A stretch of 64,000 nucleotides of DNA from Siniperca chuatsi (taxonomy: Eukaryota > Chordata > Actinopteri > Centrarchiformes > Sinipercidae). This document shows, one piece after another, positions 59,143 to 64,000 of this stretch (position 1 is the stretch's first letter; the number at the start of each line of letters is the position of its first letter). The notes under the pieces were generated by a model. The model was not told the DNA's origin. It ran no database searches and was given only the letters and a program-made list of their open reading frames with translations. The DNA lies in assembly GCF_020085105.1 (NCBI RefSeq), contig NC_058043.1, forward strand, positions 9,537,167-9,601,166, read 5' to 3'. Position numbers and translations under genes: made by a program.

Positions 59143-60744
59143 TTAGAAAGAAATAAGGACTGAAATGTGGTAAATGTGGTAGGACACAGCTTTAGAGGTT
59201 TCTTTTAGAGGTTAGGGTCGGCTAGAGAACAGCAGAGCTGGTGTTTGCTATTAGGGGGTTTGAAACTGTGCCTGCAAGTTAAAGAACACACCCCCAGCTC
59301 ACTGATCTATTGTTTGATCTCAATGGAAAGTTCCTACTGTCAGTAATTATACAATGGCATTTAAGTATGGCAGCACTCACTGTAAATCTGCATCATCAGA
59401 AGAGCAAACTTGGCAACAGCAATAACTTAATTCACTCAAAAGTAGTCACACTAAACACAGCCTTCATTGTAAAATAAACTACAAACAGGAAAAATGGAGA
59501 AAAGGTTAATGGCAGAGAGCCAAACCAAGCAGCACTATTCTACAGAAAGAGAGTCAATAGATATCAAATATAAGAGGATTAGCCACTTGATCTAAGTGAA
59601 ATCAAACTACTTTGCTTTGTAGAAAATCATGTAAGGCTGCATTATGTGATTTGCAAAAATTTTGAACAACATTTTTTGCCAAAATAAATACAGATATTTC
59701 AGTCAATTTATTCAATTTATCTCCAGTATTCTTGATGCATTTTAGATAGATGGAAAGCAGAAAGGATGATGTAGATGTAAGTCCCTGCACTGGGTCTGCA
59801 GGAAGCTTTGTGTGACTTCTAGCTAACAACATAAATATATCACTAAATAAAAAGCAACAACATTTAATCATGAATTATTTTGCCACCCGCTAATGTGAAA
59901 ATTCTTAAAAATGCTGATGTGTTTATCAGATTCAAAATGTTCTAATGAAGTAATTGTCAGTTGTTTTTCTTCAAACAACCTTCATATATAGGTTATATAA
60001 CCTATTTGGTTAAACTAATTATTTTATTTGTCATTTTAATATTAGCAGCCCTGAATTTGTCATTATTCTGAATGTGGTCACTAGATGTATTCAGCTAATG
60101 TTCTTGAGCAGATTTGATAAATCACTACTGCTTCTTGACTCAGCAGCTTTGGCGCCTGGCAGAGTTTAGTGCAAGGTCACAATGCAGCTGCATTATTAAC
60201 CGAAGCAGTGATTGTACATTAGGACTGGTTCACTTGGACTCCCAGTGCATTGTGGGATACTCCAGCTCTTCCCTGGCACTCTCATTTCCTCAGAGCATCT
60301 GTGACTGAGTAAAGCTCTCCCTCTCTCCCTAATAGTCGTCCCCTGCACAAAAGATGAGTCAGGCCTGAGGACTGTGCTGCGCTGGGACGTCGATAAGAGC
60401 AACACAACCACTATCAAAGCCCCAGATAACAAACATATGCAGAGAACAGCTGCTGCCAACGTTTGCTGGTGCTGAGTTGTGCCGGGACGTTTTGGTCGCG
60501 ATGATTTGTCTCCTCTGAGGCAGCAGAGAGGATGTGGAAAAGACTGCACTCTCTTCGCTCCTGCAGGGAGTGCTGCAATGCAGGGGTGTATCAGAGAAAC
60601 ACAAAGCTAGGAGGCAGTTTGTCTAACAGTCAGCTGCTTACACTCTTCCTCCATTTCCTGCCATGCCTCGCTTCTTCCTCTCCTCATTGCTTTCATCTTT
60701 GACTTCTATCATTCTAGCCCTTTCTGCTTCCCTACTATATCTCA

Positions 60745-60907
<163 letters not shown>

Positions 60908-61319
60908 AAGGCACTGGTCGTACTCTGGCCCATCATTACTGCAGCGTAGACAACAGTAAACAGAAAGCACCATATGGTCGTAGTTGGCTCTCTACATCAG
61001 TTGCAGTGTTTGGGTGTCTTGGAAGTAGCAGTTGGTCAACAAGGTGACGGTGTGTGTCTGTGTTTGTCTATGCGTGTCTGTAAACACCGGGTGGATTTGT
61101 TATGGAGTGTGTTGAGTGGGTGGATGGCTGTCAAAGAAGAACTTGTGCTTTGACAACAGCTTTTCACTACTTGCATGCTGATATTATAGTGTCAGTCCCT
61201 TAAGTGGACGACAGCAGAGCAGAGACAACTCGATCAATGTCAACATGATCATGTGGGTAAAGCCACAACTGTTTAACCCCCCCCCAATAGTTTATTAACA
61301 AAGCTAATTATTAGGGCAG

Positions 61320-61790
61320 CTGGGCCAAAAAAAGCCCAAATAGAAAGATGATTTGGGGAATGTGAGTAGGCCACTTTTGGAGTTATTGAATGGGGTGTGG
61401 TTAAAGTATAGGGGCGGGGCAAATGTCACCAATGAAAAAGGAACTCCGTTTAGATGCCTCCCACAGGTGTCTATGACAAGTGGTTCATTAAAAGTTATAA
61501 AAGGGGACATTGCCAACCTTTCTACAAAATCTTGTGAAAGTCTGTGACTCCATTTGCAAGTAATGCACTGTTTTTGCGATAGGCAACTCCCATTGCCACG
61601 CCTGTTTTAGCCAATTGGCATGAACACAAACACACACCTTTACACACACACTTGACCTCCATGCCAAATTTCAGCCTCATTGGGCAAAAACTGTGACCGC
61701 CAAAGTGTGGGGAAATTTTTGTAGCCCAACCAACCGACAGAGCGAGCTATAGAGCTGCTTGGCGCAGCTAAAAATACACAATTACATTTA
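61320..61790. mobile_element. probable interspersed repeat
   Basis: CCAAATTTCAGCCTCATTGG, TGTGACCGCCAAAGTGTGGG and GAGCTGCTTGGCGCAGCTAA are phrases I recognise as recurrent in fish genomes. The unit is GC-richer than its surroundings. Class and exact ends are not determined. Confidence 0.4.
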
Positions 61791-64000
61791 AAGCTGTTTG
61801 TTTTTGGGCATCATATGCCTCCATAGAAGATTTGACGGTAAATAGATGACAGGAAGAGCGAGCTGGACTGTGCACGTTGCTGTTCTCGGTAAGCGTCTTA
61901 AACCCCTAAACCACTGGGGCAGCCCTTTAAGTTGTGTGTTAAATAATGTTGGGAGTCTTTTTTGTCATAATTATATTCCTTTATACATGGTGTCCCTGAA
62001 ACTGGAATAGACCTTTTGACTTAACTTGTCATAACAGGAAAAGCACAAGTGGAACTAATAACATTAATAATGGCTCATTTTAAGGCCCTAAATACTCACA
62101 CTGGTGTAACTTATTCTGACTGATTAGACTTCTTCTCAGGTTGTAGTTGGGAGGTGCTCTGCTGGGAATTACGTCAACAAACACTATGTTCTAATAAGAA
62201 TGACGAAGGTTTAATTTGTTCCGTCCTAACAGGTGCAACAAAACTGACAGTAAAGTGATAGAGATTTAAATCAAGTCCTGTTTGTGCAGGCCAACACAGT
62301 CCTGAGAAGACATCTAATCAGGCAACATAAGTGAAAACACCTGTGTGGGTGGACTACGGGTCTTTAAGTGTTTCATACCAGTGAGCCATCATGCACTCGT
62401 CCAGGGCCCTGGAATTGGCTATTTTTGGCATCATTAATGTTATTAATTAAACCTGTGCTTTTCCTGCAGTGCTATGTCAAAATGTCTCGTCAAAATGTCG
62501 TGGTTATATATTTTATCAATTAATTCTAATGTCATCAGAGTAGGCCTTTTCCACTGGACACATTTTACTTGTCATATAAGGAAAAGCATAGATGTTACTA
62601 ATAACATTAACAATGGCTCTGTTCTATTCAAGTGTCCCAGTAAACCATGACGGTGTGACAATGACCCAGTATGCACAATATCAGGACCTTGAAAAGTGAT
62701 GCAGCTACAGTAAATTAAATTCAGCCATTATTGCAATTATTATTTACACTTGTGCTTTTACTACTGTGACATTTAAAAATGTCTCCTGACATGTCATTCA
62801 ATGCCTTCTATGATCTGCTAATGAACAGCGACTAGTCCTACAGTCACTAGAAGGCAAAAAATCGCAATCCAAACTTTTCTGTTTGCTTTAACAAAATATA
62901 CTGAACTCCTAGGTCAGCCATTTGCCTCCTGAACTCAACCAGGACTATCCACTATAGGATGATAAAAACATCTACTTTTTAAATTATTTATGACAACGTG
63001 AATACAAATATAGCTCTTGAAGATACTAGTTTAGAAAATGCACGTCTTTTGAAACAATCAAACCATCACGCATACCAAATGTCTGCAGGCTTGTCCATTG
63101 GGAATTAGAAGTAAACACTTTTATGCAACAGTATATTACCATCAGCTTACATCATGAAACAAGTAGAAAACAATTCTAATCACAGGGGTAAAACTAACAA
63201 AAGTAATTAACTGCAAAATATCTTTCTACTAAATTTCCCCTGTGAATTTGTTGACATACATTAGCTTAAAGGCAAACTAATGCAACTATAACGCCCACAA
63301 ACATTTCCCTGTGAAAATGAAAAATCCAACTGAGACAGTCACATCATCAAAAAGTGGACTATAAGCTGGAAAGCCTGACATATAAAGGAAAATTTTACTT
63401 ATAGCTTAGCTGATGTATTGCAATACATGAAACTATATGAACAATTGTAAGCAATTACAGTTGGCTGCAAATATTCTGTCATTCACTGCACAAATATGAC
63501 AAATTTGGCTCTCTGGAGTTGATGGTGCGATGGTGACTGGCCTTCAAGTTTTTCCTCACTTTGAACGGACTCATATTGACTGATGACTCGCTTTTTCCTC
63601 TCAAGGTTTCTCAGATTGGACCAATCTTCTGTTATGAAAACTCCTTACTTTCTGTCTTGTTCCTTTCCTCCTATCCTCTTTCAACACCATAAACCAAATA
63701 CAGATTAATTGTACACACCAACAAGCAAACATACAGATATGTACATCTACACACACTGTTTTTTCTTCCTCCTGGTGCTGAAAATAGCTTGACCGACTAG
63801 CGTGGGATATTGGTGCATTTAGGGTGTGAGCAGAATGGAGGAAGAGAGCGACATTTAGAGACAGAAAGGGAGAAAAAAGAGAGGGAAGGAATACATCTCC
63901 CCACCAGTGAAGGATGTGTTGCCCATCAGCACAGATCTGGGGCAACATGGCGGAGTAGTACTGAGTTAAGAGAAGCCAGAAGGGACACAAGTTCAGTAAG

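Noticed and set aside
63601..63990. 129-codon open frame on the minus strand
   Set aside because: No domain, low-complexity Leu/Ser/His composition, no splice or start context, and it overlaps an A/G-rich stretch that stays open by chance.

Overview
The window looks like ray-finned fish (teleost) nuclear DNA. The genes have many short exons with GT-AG introns, and the introns carry teleost-type repeats: tRNA-derived SINEs, palindromic DNA elements, LINE 3' tails ending in TTCTGA repeats, and CA/CT/GA microsatellites. There are no bacterial-style operons, rRNA genes, CRISPR arrays or intact transposase genes.

Left third (1-23,200, + strand): two tandem copies of igfn1 (immunoglobulin-like and fibronectin type III domain containing 1), a muscle Z-disc/sarcomere-associated protein family related to myosin-binding protein C. 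Only the last ten exons of copy 1 lie in the window (650 codons including the stop). Copy 2 is complete: I assembled 23 coding exons that keep one frame from ATG 9502 to TGA 23157-23159 (1,322 residues). Shared exons have the same intron phases. Copy 2 has one FN3 exon (19274-19582) that copy 1 lacks.

Centre (26,500-38,600, + strand): first a locus for a single-pass membrane, coiled-coil protein with a very acidic tail (26598-29169). Its exons are recognisable but the frame is broken several times, so I call it a probable pseudogene. Next is a seven-coding-exon gene for the small-subunit form (M20/M21) of PPP1R12B (MYPT2), 181 residues, from its own first exon to the conserved C-terminal zipper. 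The large ankyrin-repeat part of MYPT2 is not in the window. One intron appears to be GC-AG.

Right (44,300-64,000, - strand): a complete synaptotagmin coding region, most like SYT2, with eight coding exons and 432 residues. It has a lumenal N-terminus, a transmembrane segment with a cysteine cluster, and two C2 domains that keep all ten calcium-binding aspartates. The far right (52,109-64,000) is its upstream region and is rich in repeats, including at least four copies of one palindromic teleost element, one of them interrupted by a nested insertion.

IGFN1, PPP1R12B and SYT2 all lie in human 1q32.1, so the window probably matches that ancestral block. The products act in striated muscle (igfn1, MYPT2) and at synapses including the neuromuscular junction (syt2). 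Gene models come from hand translation and splice-site reading; no database search was run.
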